A stretch of DNA of 64,000 nt from Reichenbachiella ulvae (GTDB lineage: Bacteria > Bacteroidota > Bacteroidia > Cytophagales > Cyclobacteriaceae), in contig NZ_JAOYOD010000001.1 in NCBI RefSeq assembly GCF_025833875.1, forward strand, positions 2,418,001 through 2,482,000, in the 5' to 3' direction. The notes beneath the pieces were generated by a model. That model saw only the letters and a program-made list of their open reading frames with translations, searched no databases and had not been told where the DNA came from. Shown here piece by piece: positions 1 through 8,110 of the stretch; the first letter of the stretch is position 1; the number at the start of each line of letters is the position of its first letter. The translations under genes and the position numbers were made by a program.

Positions 1-864
1 AGTTGAATAAAGTATATCAATTTCTTCACCCCATTCTGTAGAAGCGTAATTCCAAATCTGTGTAATAGTGACATTTATATCACCAGTTGCACCTGAAAGA
101 TCAATTTCAGAAGAAATCAACCAATCATCATTATCCTGTGCTCCGCTCGCATATCCAGACATTTTTGCCCAAGTTGCTCCACTAAATGAATCCCATTCCC
201 AAGCCTGGGCACCTAAAAGGTCTGTGGCAGTAAATTGACCTAAACCATTTTCCTCTAGCTCAAAGTCTTCACTAAAAACTTCTTCTCCCGACAGCTCGCT
301 ATAACGCTGATCAATTCGATCATAAGTTGTGCTTACGATATCACCTTCAACTGGATCTTGAACTTTGGTCAACAACCATTCTGTCAAAAACTTATCCGCA
401 TCAACCGAACTATCAAAGAATCCAAACTTACCTGACTCAGCACTATAAGACTCATAGTCCGCCTGCTCAAGTTCGAATTTGGGAGCTGTCAAATAAGCAG
501 AAAAAGCTTCAGAATCTCCTGTAAACAAGTTGTAATTAACTTTTACAGCTGTTCCTTTACCATGAAAAGCGAAAGCGCCATCTACGAAAGTCGGAAGATA
601 TTTTTTGGCCTCATAATCAGGGCTAAACGCTTCATTGGATTCGATAAAATCAGCTGCTGCAGAATCTTCCTTTGTTTCCATTGCAAGTGCTATTCCTGCA
701 ACTGTGGCATAATCATCACTGGTAAGTGTATAAATGAAAGTTTGGTCACTTCCTTCCTCTAGTTCCTTTTCTTCGAGTTCATCGTAGACTTCTTCCAGAG
801 GTTCACATCCCATCGCTATCACGGCTGAGATAAAAAGAATATTAATATATTTTAAAAACTTCAT
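1..864 (-). CDS. Surface lipoprotein with choice-of-anchor J-like domain (3' end cut by window edge)
   Basis: Open on the minus strand from an ATG at 862-864 to the window edge, so 288 residues are visible and the C-terminus is missing. The N-terminus is a lipoprotein signal with lipobox AMGC, putting the lipidated cysteine at residue 20. The mature part begins with an acidic Glu-rich stretch. Around residues 200-270 there is a pattern of the choice-of-anchor J / DUF5017 type (FSEDFE, then DDWLISSEIDLSG), a beta-sandwich common in Bacteroidota surface proteins. The gene follows the TonB receptor at 883-3369 with only 18 bases between them, so they are almost certainly co-transcribed and the lipoprotein probably works with that receptor at the outer membrane. 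Substrate unknown. Confidence 0.8.
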   Translation of the reverse strand, partial: MKFLKYINILFISAVIAMGCEPLEEVYDELEEKELEEGSDQTFIYTLTSDDYATVAGIALAMETKEDSAAADFIESNEAFSPDYEAKKYLPTFVDGAFAFHGKGTAVKVNYNLFTGDSEAFSAYLTAPKFELEQADYESYSAESGKFGFFDSSVDADKFLTEWLLTKVQDPVEGDIVSTTYDRIDQRYSELSGEEVFSEDFELEENGLGQFTATDLLGAQAWEWDSFSGATWAKMSGYASGAQDNDDWLISSEIDLSGATGDINVTITQIWNYASTEWGEEIDILYST

Positions 865-882
865 GTCTAAATTCTTTCTGGA

Positions 883-3369
883 TTAAAATTTAATTCTCAT
901 TCCTAATGTCCACTGACGTCCAGTTCCCATATAGACATCATTAATTCCACCACTTCTTGCATCTGTCACATATTCAGCATCAAGAGCATTATTTACGTTT
1001 CCATAAAGAATACTTTCTATCTCACCAATCTGGAAAGTATAGTTAGCATTCAAGTCTAAATTGAAATATTCAGGAATTTCCCAAGACTGGGTTTTAAGTT
1101 CTGGTGAGGTGATATCTGTTGGTTCAAAGTCTGCATAGTTGTTGGCATAGTAGTTCAAATTCGCACCCACTTTGAATCCTTTTAAAACTTCTATTCTAGC
1201 ACCTAAAGCAGCTGTTGTTTGAGCGGAGTTTCCTACTTTCAGACCAGAAATATAATAGTTATAAGTACCTACCAAATTTCTATCCTCATCATAAACATTC
1301 ACATCGGTCAAATCGTTTTGCCATGTCCAGTCTCCAAGTGAAACCATACCCGTTAATGTAACTTGTCTGATTGGTCTGTATTGAAAATCTAATTCAACAC
1401 CTTGGTGGATTGCGTTTACTCCCTGCAAGTTGGCAAAAGTAGAATCGGAAATAGATTCAATTAAAGTTCTGTCTCTCCAGTTAGTCCAGTAAACATTCAA
1501 ATTCGCGCTTAATTTGGATGTTCTAAAACCATACCCAACCTCAGCACTCAAGATTTTCTGCATTTCTACATCTTCATTGATGATATTCTGAAAATCCTGG
1601 AATACAGCATCAAAAATTGGGGCCTTGGTAAAATATCCTCCATTCACAAACACATTGTGTTTTTGGCTCAAATTATAATTCAAACCACCCTTAGCTTGAT
1701 AACCTAAGAAGTTTTGAAAATCAGTCTCTTGTTCACCTGGTACATATTGATAATAATCAATTCTCTTATAACTTGTGTTTGACACAGCAATATTGACAAA
1801 TGCAGAAAGATCATTCACAGTATACTCTGCTTGACCAAAAACTCCTTCCCAAAGTACAATACCATCGTTGTAATAATCTCTCTTATCACCAACCTGAAGT
1901 CTTCTATTTGGATTATTGATATCATTATCATCCTCAGCAAAATCTGCCCCTAACAAATTGGTCACCTCTGAAAAATGGATACCTTTATAATATCTCAAAT
2001 CCAAACCTCCCTGAATTGTAAGGTTATCACTGATCTGATCATTTAAAGTACTTAAGACACCATACCATCTATGATCATTTCTAGAAGCTCTCAGATAGGA
2101 CAAAGCTCCAGAACCAGTTTCATTATTTTCTACATTTAACTCTCTAACGGTCTCAAAATCATACAACCCCTCAGATGTTCTAGCCATAGAGTTACCCGCG
2201 GTTCCTCCACCTCCACCGGTTCCGGTAGACACATAAAAAGCAGTAGATAAATCCATTCTTTCATTGATTGTCCAGTAGTGATTCAATGAAAACTGAGGCT
2301 TGTGATAGAAATTATCCTCCGCATGTAATACCTCGCCATCTAGATAGCCATAATCTGTATTATACTTCAATCCCTCATTTTTGAACGTCTGTAAGCTATG
2401 AGTATTCTGTCTTTGCCCATGACGCTGAGGAGCACCAAATCCAGTCAAGGACAATGAGTGCTTTTCATTGATCACCTTTGAAACATTAAAGAAATAGTTG
2501 TATCCTTGAAACTCAGTACCATCTACATAACCATCACCAGTGATTTTAGCACCAGAAAGTGATACTGCCCAACCATTGTCAGTCAAACCTGTTGAAACAT
2601 AAAAGGAAGCTTTCTGATAATTGTCATTACCTATTCCATAAAAAACATTTCCTCCTTTTTCGACATCTGTACTGTTTGTTAGAATATTTATGGTTCCACC
2701 AATAGAGGGAACGGCTACCTTAGAAGCACCAAGTCCTCTTTGAACCTGCATCATTGTAGTTACATCTGTCAAACCAGCCCAGTTGGACCAATATACACGA
2801 CCATTCTCCATATCATTGACAGGAACACCATTGATAAGAACAGCAACATTTTCAGAATTGAACCCTCTTAAGTTGATTCTTGAATCTCCGTAACCTCCTC
2901 CTTGCTTAGTGGCATAGACACCAGGAGTTGATTTCAAAAGCTCAGGAAACTCTTGATTACTAGCTCTTTCTAATATAACATCCTTTTTAACTACAGATAC
3001 AGCTACTGGGGTTTTCCTATCTTCTGCTACAGAAGCTAATACCATAACCTCTTCAAGGCCAATAGATGATTCTGACAACTCAACAGGATCAAGAGTTACT
3101 AAAGCGCTTTTTAGATCAATCGTCCTCTTTTCTTCTCCATATCCAACGAATTTGAATACTACGGTATAAGTACCATAATCAAGGTCATTAAAAGTAAAAT
3201 TCCCCTGCACATCTGCTACGGCACCCACACTGGTACCCTGGATTGTAACTGTAGCCCCAATCAAAGGCTCACTAGATTCTTTGTCGATTACCGTACCTTT
3301 GATACTGCCCGTTTGAGCCCAGGCCGTCAAGGACGATAAACATAAAATAAGTAGTAGTGTTTTTCTCAT
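883..3369 (-). CDS. TonB-dependent receptor with carboxypeptidase-regulatory-like N-terminal domain
   Basis: 828 residues. A signal peptide ends near residue 19 (TAWAQ). Residues about 20-105 form the CarboxypepD_reg-like beta-sandwich typical of Bacteroidota TonB receptors (GSIKGTVIDKES, then GATVTIQGTSVGAVADVQG). A plug domain follows at about 120-230, with LKSTPGVYATKQGGGYGDSR, INLRGFNSENVAVLINGVPV and the GGTINILTN end. The rest is a 22-strand barrel that ends with the expected aromatic residue (MRIKF). It imports a ligand across the outer membrane using TonB energy. It is not a clear SusC, and the partner at 1-864 is not SusD-like, so a metal chelate, peptide or small glycan are all possible. 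It is first in a two-gene operon with the lipoprotein. Confidence 0.93.
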   Translation of the reverse strand: MRKTLLLILCLSSLTAWAQTGSIKGTVIDKESSEPLIGATVTIQGTSVGAVADVQGNFTFNDLDYGTYTVVFKFVGYGEEKRTIDLKSALVTLDPVELSESSIGLEEVMVLASVAEDRKTPVAVSVVKKDVILERASNQEFPELLKSTPGVYATKQGGGYGDSRINLRGFNSENVAVLINGVPVNDMENGRVYWSNWAGLTDVTTMMQVQRGLGASKVAVPSIGGTINILTNSTDVEKGGNVFYGIGNDNYQKASFYVSTGLTDNGWAVSLSGAKITGDGYVDGTEFQGYNYFFNVSKVINEKHSLSLTGFGAPQRHGQRQNTHSLQTFKNEGLKYNTDYGYLDGEVLHAEDNFYHKPQFSLNHYWTINERMDLSTAFYVSTGTGGGGGTAGNSMARTSEGLYDFETVRELNVENNETGSGALSYLRASRNDHRWYGVLSTLNDQISDNLTIQGGLDLRYYKGIHFSEVTNLLGADFAEDDNDINNPNRRLQVGDKRDYYNDGIVLWEGVFGQAEYTVNDLSAFVNIAVSNTSYKRIDYYQYVPGEQETDFQNFLGYQAKGGLNYNLSQKHNVFVNGGYFTKAPIFDAVFQDFQNIINEDVEMQKILSAEVGYGFRTSKLSANLNVYWTNWRDRTLIESISDSTFANLQGVNAIHQGVELDFQYRPIRQVTLTGMVSLGDWTWQNDLTDVNVYDEDRNLVGTYNYYISGLKVGNSAQTTAALGARIEVLKGFKVGANLNYYANNYADFEPTDITSPELKTQSWEIPEYFNLDLNANYTFQIGEIESILYGNVNNALDAEYVTDARSGGINDVYMGTGRQWTLGMRIKF

Positions 3370-3579
3370 GATTTTTGAATAGTTGTAAATAGTTTGTTTG
3401 TTGAAGTTGCAATTTTAGCACTAAATATACTCTGCCTGCAGCATATTATTAGCTATTTGCTTTCAAACGCAATATTACAGAGAGTCAACTGAGATTTCGC
3501 AAGGTTTGGATTATCCAAGAGTTAACTTTATCAGAAGAAATTAACGAGGTCTTAACTTTTAATTAGTGATCAGTGTATA

Positions 3580-3587
3580 TATTTTTG
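3580..3587 (+). promoter_or_regulatory. Bacteroidota -7 promoter box upstream of 3613
   Basis: TATTTTTG is an exact match to TAnnTTTG, the primary sigma -7 element of Bacteroidota. Transcription would start near 3592, about 20 bases before the GTG at 3613. No clear -33 TTTG was seen. Confidence 0.45.
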
Positions 3588-3612
3588 GGCTTTCAAAAAT
3601 TACATTCTGCTA

Positions 3613-4179
3613 GTGTACTATATTATTACAGACGAGCTATTACAACAGAGTTTTGACAAGGACAAAAACATCATCCTTAAGGCTGCTCAGGAAGTACACT
3701 TTTCTGAATTGGCAGAACTTTTTGTAAAAAGAACCATTGAGAAGTACAGAACCCTCTTCAACCCACTAGGGCTAGTAGATGATACTTTTCAAAAAATCCT
3801 CGACTATCCTTACAACAATGTAGATGAAGTCAAAGGCATATATGACAACCTATGCGTGACCTATCGCTACAAGAATTCTGACAACCAGCTCGAGATCATT
3901 TGGGACGGGGGCAGTCAGGAAGAAAAATACGCAAAGGAATGGTCAGAGACATTTTTGGCTTGGGTAGATGATCTAACCAACAATCCTAATTTCGTAAAAG
4001 CAATCCTGCAGTTGACCGTTTTCAATGAAGGAAAAAGGAACTTGGTATTCATTAGAAACTCCGTCAAAGCGATCATCAACGAGCACTTTGAAATCAAAAT
4101 CGTAACAAGAAAAGGAGTTAAAAAGGTGGTTGTTCTTCAGAAAAAGAACAGAAAAGCCAAAAAGAAGAAGGCTGCTTAA
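3613..4179 (+). CDS. Uncharacterised 188-residue cytoplasmic protein with lysine-rich tail
   Basis: Starts with GTG (3613-3615); no in-frame ATG offers a fuller N-terminus, and a TAnnTTTG box 26 bases upstream fits this start. There is no signal peptide or membrane segment. The body is mixed alpha/beta with several charged helices, and the last 18 residues are almost all basic (KKNRKAKKKKAA), which suggests nucleic acid, ribosome or membrane-surface contact. I do not recognise the family. It converges on the acylphosphatase gene, the stop codons overlapping by four bases (4176-4179). Coding seems sure from length and codon pattern; function is unknown. Confidence 0.75.
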   Translation: MYYIITDELLQQSFDKDKNIILKAAQEVHFSELAELFVKRTIEKYRTLFNPLGLVDDTFQKILDYPYNNVDEVKGIYDNLCVTYRYKNSDNQLEIIWDGGSQEEKYAKEWSETFLAWVDDLTNNPNFVKAILQLTVFNEGKRNLVFIRNSVKAIINEHFEIKIVTRKGVKKVVVLQKKNRKAKKKKAA

Positions 4180-4457
4180 TAAGTAATCCTAAAATCTTTC
4201 AGGTCAGGATTGAAAGGGATATCTACTGCATCCACTTCTTTCACCTCAGAAAACTCCGAACCTGTACTGCACCAGATATGAAGCTCCGTAACCTCTGGCA
4301 GCCCTCCATGAACTTCTAGTTGCACCGTACCATCTGGCAGATTCTTAACCCAACCCTTTAGCCCTAAATCTTCCGCTTTTTCTAAGGTTGACGCTCTATA
4401 AAACACGCCTTGTACTTTCCCTCTTACTATGATGGATTTACCAATATTTTCACTCAT
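4176..4457 (-). CDS. acyP: Acylphosphatase
   Basis: 93 residues, the normal size for the family. It hydrolyses acyl phosphates such as carbamoyl phosphate or acetyl phosphate. The phosphate-binding loop is present as GKVQGVFYR (residues 13-21), with the catalytic arginine at 21, and the second motif WVKNLPDGTVQLEV supplies the catalytic asparagine at 39. It lies 22 bases downstream of a small exported protein gene on the same strand and probably shares its transcript. Its 3' end meets the convergent gene at 3613-4179. Confidence 0.93.
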   Translation of the reverse strand: MSENIGKSIIVRGKVQGVFYRASTLEKAEDLGLKGWVKNLPDGTVQLEVHGGLPEVTELHIWCSTGSEFSEVKEVDAVDIPFNPDLKDFRITY

Positions 4458-4479
4458 TACTACAGGTGGATTCTTTAAG

Positions 4480-4821
4480 TCAATGGACGATTCCGCATTC
4501 TTTGCAAAACTTCCGTTTGCCTTTCTTTCTTTTCTTTGGTGGCCTTTTGTGACCGAAATAGCTCGGATCGGAGTATTGCGGTTTTTTCATCTGTCGGGCC
4601 TGTTTCTTGTACTTCTTTTTATTGTCCTTCATCAACTGCTCGTACTCGACGAGTGCCTGATCTTCCTTTTTTCTAAAGGCTTTTTTGGCTGCTTGTTTCT
4701 TTTTCGAAAACTGCTCTTGTGAAGGTGCTGGAGTTGCTTTGGAGTCTCTGGTCGACTGGGCATGAGAACCCCAGGAAATCATACATAACACCAAAACTAT
4801 TCCTACCACTAATATTCGCAT
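4480..4821 (-). CDS. Small exported basic protein of unknown function
   Basis: 113 residues with a clean signal peptide (hydrophobic residues 4-17, cleavage probably after SHAQ at 22). The mature protein is extremely basic and low in complexity: a Lys/Ala/Glu-rich helical region (about 35-80), then clusters such as KRPPKKRKKGKRKF and a terminal C-x2-C pair (CKEC). It could bind polyanions such as extracellular DNA or LPS, but this is inference. It sits upstream of acyP on the same strand. I do not recognise a named family. Confidence 0.7.
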   Translation of the reverse strand: MRILVVGIVLVLCMISWGSHAQSTRDSKATPAPSQEQFSKKKQAAKKAFRKKEDQALVEYEQLMKDNKKKYKKQARQMKKPQYSDPSYFGHKRPPKKRKKGKRKFCKECGIVH

Positions 4822-5032
4822 AACAACATTTTTATCACAACAAAGTAACGAATTTCTAAACTATTATTATGCCGGACTAGTGCCGAATCCTGATATCGAT
4901 AGTATAGTTGCAAAACTTCGTCAAATCACGACCTATCCAAAGCTCCAAAATTGATCTCTCAGTAGATCACTCCCATCTTGCTGTAGTAATTGTTATACTT
5001 GCTCTTCAAACTTCGAACTCTAAAAAATAAGA

Positions 5033-5920
5033 ATGAAACCTACTCTCTTGATATTAGCTGCAGGTAGAGGCAGCAGATTTGGTGGTGCCAAACAGGTATT
5101 CCCTATGGGACCCAATGGTGAGACCATAATGGAATACAGTATTTATGACGCCCTGAAAAATGGCTTTGAAGAGGTTGTTTTGGTCATCAACAAGGAAGTG
5201 GAAGAAGAGACCATGACTTTGATAGACAAAATGCCAGAAGTAAAGACCCGGGTATCATACGCCTATCAAGATCTATACATCGATATGATTCCACATCATA
5301 TTCAATCTGCCAGAACTAAACCCTGGGGGACTGCCCATGCCATCATGAGTGCAGGGGATTTCATCAAAGGCAGCTTTGCCATGATCAATGCAGATGACTT
5401 TTATGGACCTGAAGCTTTCAAAACGATGGCTGATTTCCTTAGCACACATACTGAACCACATCAGTATAGCATGGTAGGATACGAATTAGAGAACACGCTT
5501 TCGAAAAACGGAACCGTATCGCGCGGCATCTCTATCAGCGACAAGGATGGCAAACTCGCATCCATCAAGGAGACTCATGGGATTCACTCGAAGGACGGAA
5601 AAATATTAGATGAGAGTAACAACGAAATCACAGAAGGATTAGCTTCTATGAATTTCTGGGGGTTTCAAAACAACCTATTTGAGGAAATGCAAAAACAATT
5701 TTCAGACTTCCTTACGAGTGCAAAAGATTTGTCTGTAGATGAGTTTCAAATTCCTTCGGTAATTGATCAAATGATCAAAAAAGGAATGATCGAGGTGCAT
5801 GTACTTCATTCTTCAGCTAAATGGTTCGGCGTGACCTATCAGGAGGACAAATTCACTGCTGCAGAATCCATACAGCAATACGTAAAAGACGGGTTATACC
5901 CTTCTCCTCTTTGGGATTAA
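5033..5920 (+). CDS. NTP-transferase family sugar-phosphate nucleotidyltransferase
   Basis: 295 residues. The N-terminus LILAAGRGSRFGGAKQVFPM is the nucleotide-binding signature of the NTP-transferase (GT-A like) fold, with the G-x-G-x-R loop and the lysine that contacts phosphate. MINADDFYG at about 118-126 carries the metal-binding aspartates. The family makes NDP-sugars from sugar-1-phosphate and NTP. The sequence lacks the left-handed helix of GlmU and the RmlA tail, so the exact sugar cannot be named. It stands alone: a 211-base gap lies upstream, and a 93-base hairpin element follows the stop at 10 bases. A near-match box (TATACTTG at about 4993) may be its promoter. Confidence 0.85.
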   Translation: MKPTLLILAAGRGSRFGGAKQVFPMGPNGETIMEYSIYDALKNGFEEVVLVINKEVEEETMTLIDKMPEVKTRVSYAYQDLYIDMIPHHIQSARTKPWGTAHAIMSAGDFIKGSFAMINADDFYGPEAFKTMADFLSTHTEPHQYSMVGYELENTLSKNGTVSRGISISDKDGKLASIKETHGIHSKDGKILDESNNEITEGLASMNFWGFQNNLFEEMQKQFSDFLTSAKDLSVDEFQIPSVIDQMIKKGMIEVHVLHSSAKWFGVTYQEDKFTAAESIQQYVKDGLYPSPLWD

Positions 5921-5929
5921 GAAAGTAAA

Positions 5930-6022
5930 GAGGCTGTCTCGAAAGATTCAAATTATTAAATCTTGTCATATAGAGCTTGTCGGCAGACTGGCATGACAAA
6001 GTCAGACTTTTGAGACAGCCTC
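5930..6022. repeat. 93-base composite inverted repeat between convergent genes
   Basis: The outer arms are GAGGCTGTCTC (5930-5940) and GAGACAGCCTC (6012-6022), a perfect 11-bp match. They extend inward to 16 bp, with one G-U pair, through GAAAG/CTTTT. Inside is a second stem, TTGTCAT (5963-5969) and ATGACAA (5993-5999). It lies between the stops of the nucleotidyltransferase (+) and the outer-membrane protein (-), so it may act as a two-way terminator. Its size and nested arms also fit a small dispersed palindromic element. Confidence 0.7.
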
Positions 6023-6032
6023 ATCTATATTT

Positions 6033-6938
6033 TTAGAAGCGTCCGATTTTCATGGACAAGGTATAATTCAACTCATCGAATCCTGCATCCTCCGCTCCAA
6101 TCAGATCCAAATCTTGCGTAAATCGTTTTGATACAGCAAAATTCAGTCGAAAATTTCTGGAAATGTTCAACTCTACGGCGGCTCCCGGCTCCACGTACCA
6201 GAAAACATCCTGATCAATCAACTGATCCGAAGATTGATCGCCATAAATATTAGGAATATACCCCAACCAACCCGCACCTGAAGACACAGGGAAGGTCAAA
6301 TGAATCACCTGGTTAGAAAACAAAATAGGTTCTAGGAAAACACCGCCATAGCCTCCTACTAAATTCAAATCATAATTATTAGGGTTTGGGATATCGGTAT
6401 ACTCTGTACTCGGGATGACCCCCCAAGCGTCCACCCCAAAACTTAAAGTCCTGTTGATTATCCAGGCGGCTCTGATTCCACCCATGGCGAGTGACTTATT
6501 CTGAAATTCTGACATTTTAACTCCAAGCCCAAAAAAACCGCCCCCATGATGAGACGATCCTGTCAAAGTTCTAATCTCTCCCTTTTTCTTTTCTTCCTTT
6601 TTAGGCTCTTCTTCTACTACGGCTGGCTCTGGTTCCGGTTCTACTACAGGTTGTGGCTCTTCCACTATCGGAGGATCTACGGCCTGATAGTACTTCACCA
6701 CAATCGCCTCCTGTTTGGTACTGTCTTTTTTCAAAGTATCCACAGAAACAATTACCGGTTCGGATTCTTCCAGTTCCTCCGTTTCCTCAGGCACGTCAGC
6801 CTTTTGAATGATCACGGAATCTTTTTGATTAACAGTAGTATCCTGCAAAAGTGTCAGGTTAAAATCTGCTGCTAAAAGCTCATCGGTAGAGCCATAAACA
6901 AAAATAAAGGCTAAGGTTATAGTCAGTAGATACTTCAT
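6033..6938 (-). CDS. Exported outer-membrane beta-barrel protein with acidic/proline-rich linker
   Basis: 301 residues. A signal peptide covers about 1-23. Residues 35-125 are low in complexity: acidic and threonine-rich, then a Pro-Glu repeat (VEPEPEPAVVEEEPKKEEKK) like periplasm-spanning linkers. From about 125 to the end there are alternating hydrophobic strands with Gly and aromatic residues (GGGFFGLGVKMSEF, SFGVDAWGVIP) ending in MKIGRF, as in small outer-membrane barrels. The likely role is an outer-membrane protein whose linker crosses the periplasm or peptidoglycan. No named family recognised. It is monocistronic, with the 5930-6022 hairpin just past its stop. Confidence 0.7.
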   Translation of the reverse strand: MKYLLTITLAFIFVYGSTDELLAADFNLTLLQDTTVNQKDSVIIQKADVPEETEELEESEPVIVSVDTLKKDSTKQEAIVVKYYQAVDPPIVEEPQPVVEPEPEPAVVEEEPKKEEKKKGEIRTLTGSSHHGGGFFGLGVKMSEFQNKSLAMGGIRAAWIINRTLSFGVDAWGVIPSTEYTDIPNPNNYDLNLVGGYGGVFLEPILFSNQVIHLTFPVSSGAGWLGYIPNIYGDQSSDQLIDQDVFWYVEPGAAVELNISRNFRLNFAVSKRFTQDLDLIGAEDAGFDELNYTLSMKIGRF

Positions 6939-7058
6939 TCAATTGTTAGTTAGTCGATTATTTTGTCCTAAAGACAACAGCTAAACGGATAGGTTGCCAA
7001 TATTGATATTTATTCAGAAAATATTTCGAAGAATATTAGCAAACAGAAAAAATCAAAC

Positions 7059-7066
7059 TAGTTTTG
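7059..7066 (+). promoter_or_regulatory. -7 promoter box of the SRP RNA gene
   Basis: TAGTTTTG matches TAnnTTTG exactly. It ends five bases before 7071, the first base of the closing stem of the SRP RNA, so box and RNA start agree. No -33 TTTG is clear. Confidence 0.7.
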
Positions 7067-7070
7067 CAGC

Positions 7071-7161
7071 GGCAAATCGATACGACCAGCTCCTATCGAA
7101 CTCCCCCAGGTCTGGAAGGAAGCAAGGGTAGATAGTCGTAGCGGTGCGATATTGGTTTGCC
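7071..7161 (+). ncRNA. ffs: Bacterial small signal recognition particle RNA (4.5S type)
   Basis: The apical domain of SRP RNA is present: CCAGGTCTGGAAGGAAGCA at about 7106-7125, including the GGAAGGAAGCA internal-loop signature bound by Ffh. The closing helix is GGCAAA at 7071-7076 paired with TTTGCC at 7156-7161. Between these lie complementary arms (CGATACGAC with GTCGTAGCG region). About 91 nt is the short bacterial form without an Alu domain. A U-rich tract (ACTTTTTCTTTT, 7162-7173) follows and would terminate transcription. The RNA works with Ffh to target membrane and secreted proteins co-translationally. Confidence 0.9.
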
Positions 7162-7192
7162 ACTTTTTCTTTTAAAGCATCCCCCGCTACGC

Positions 7193-7396
7193 ATGCACAT
7201 CATCAAAGTCAAAGGAAAAGCCAAAATTCCTGATTATATTCAGCTCAGAGATGATGATTTTGTTCTAATTGCCTATTTTCGTGCAGACCGTCCACTCAAG
7301 AAACTTGACAAATATGGTTTGGATGGAAAAGAGGAAGAATTAAAAAAAATCATTGATTCCTTACCCTATGGTAAGATTCAGCCCTTAAATCTTTAG
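7193..7396 (+). CDS. Conserved small protein upstream of ftsE, function unknown
   Basis: 67 residues from ATG 7193. A longer reading frame opens at TTG 7157, but that would begin inside the SRP RNA closing stem, so the ATG is preferred. The product begins MHIIKVKGKAKIPDYIQLRD and is a compact, mostly beta and charged protein with no membrane segment. It ends three bases before the ftsE start, so the two are probably translated from one transcript. I do not recognise a family. A link to FtsE or cell division is suggested only by position. Confidence 0.65.
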   Translation: MHIIKVKGKAKIPDYIQLRDDDFVLIAYFRADRPLKKLDKYGLDGKEEELKKIIDSLPYGKIQPLNL

Positions 7397-7399
7397 CAA

Positions 7400-8110
7400 A
7401 TGGAATTAGACAGTCGCCCAGTAGTAGAAGTAAGTGAAGCCAATATCTATCAGGAGGATCACAAAGTTCTTAGCGACATTAATTTCAGAATAGAAAAAGG
7501 AGAATTCGTTTTTTTGGTTGGTCGTACAGGCAGTGGAAAATCATCTTTGCTCAAATGCCTATATGCCGACTTACCCATAGCGAGTGGAGCCATCGATGTG
7601 GCAGGATACAACCTCAAAAAAATAAAGAACAAAGACATCCCTTTCCTTCGTAGAAAGATTGGGATCATCTTCCAGGACTTTCAACTCTTTCCTGATCGTA
7701 CGGTAACTGAAAACCTCACCTTCGTGATGCGCGCTACTGGCTGGAAAGACCGCACCAAAATAAAGTCCAGATTGGCAGAAGTCCTCATGAGAGTAGGCCT
7801 GGGAGCTGCAGCTGACAAGATGCCTCACCAACTTTCTGGTGGAGAGCAGCAGCGTGTAGTAATTGCCCGTGCCTTGATCAATGAGCCTGTGATTCTATTT
7901 GCAGATGAGCCAACAGGTAATCTCGACCCTGAAGTGTCTAATGGAATCTTCAGCCTCTTCAAAGAAATCAACAGAAGCGGTACGGCTATTCTGATGGCTA
8001 CTCACAATCACAAGTTCATTGAAGACCATCCAGAAAGGATATTGAAGTGTGAAGAAGGAAAATTGCTGGACTCAGCTGAAGTAGAATTCAACTTGTCCAG
8101 CCATTACTGA
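7400..8110 (+). CDS. ftsE: FtsE-like cell division ABC transporter ATP-binding protein
   Basis: 236 residues. Walker A is GRTGSGKSS (41-49), the Q-loop is [14 protein letters not shown], the ABC signature is LSGGEQQR (about 144-151), and Walker B is [10 protein letters not shown] (about 165-174) with the D-loop GNLDP. The switch histidine is in MATHNH. The closest family is FtsE, which pairs with the membrane protein FtsX to control peptidoglycan hydrolases at division. FtsX is not next to it, which is common in Bacteroidota where ftsX is often elsewhere. It follows the 67-residue protein by three bases and ends one base before the convergent gene at 8111-9157. Confidence 0.85.
   Translation: MELDSRPVVEVSEANIYQEDHKVLSDINFRIEKGEFVFLVGRTGSGKSSLLKCLYADLPIASGAIDVAGYNLKKIKNKDIPFLRRKIGIIFQDFQLFPDRTVTENLTFVMRATGWKDRTKIKSRLAEVLMRVGLGAAADKMPHQLSGGEQQRVVIARALINEPVILFADEPTGNLDPEVSNGIFSLFKEINRSGTAILMATHNHKFIEDHPERILKCEEGKLLDSAEVEFNLSSHY

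Noticed and set aside
327..762. Two short + strand frames in the first kilobase
   Set aside because: They lie opposite the lipoprotein gene, which reads continuously from its lipobox to the window edge.
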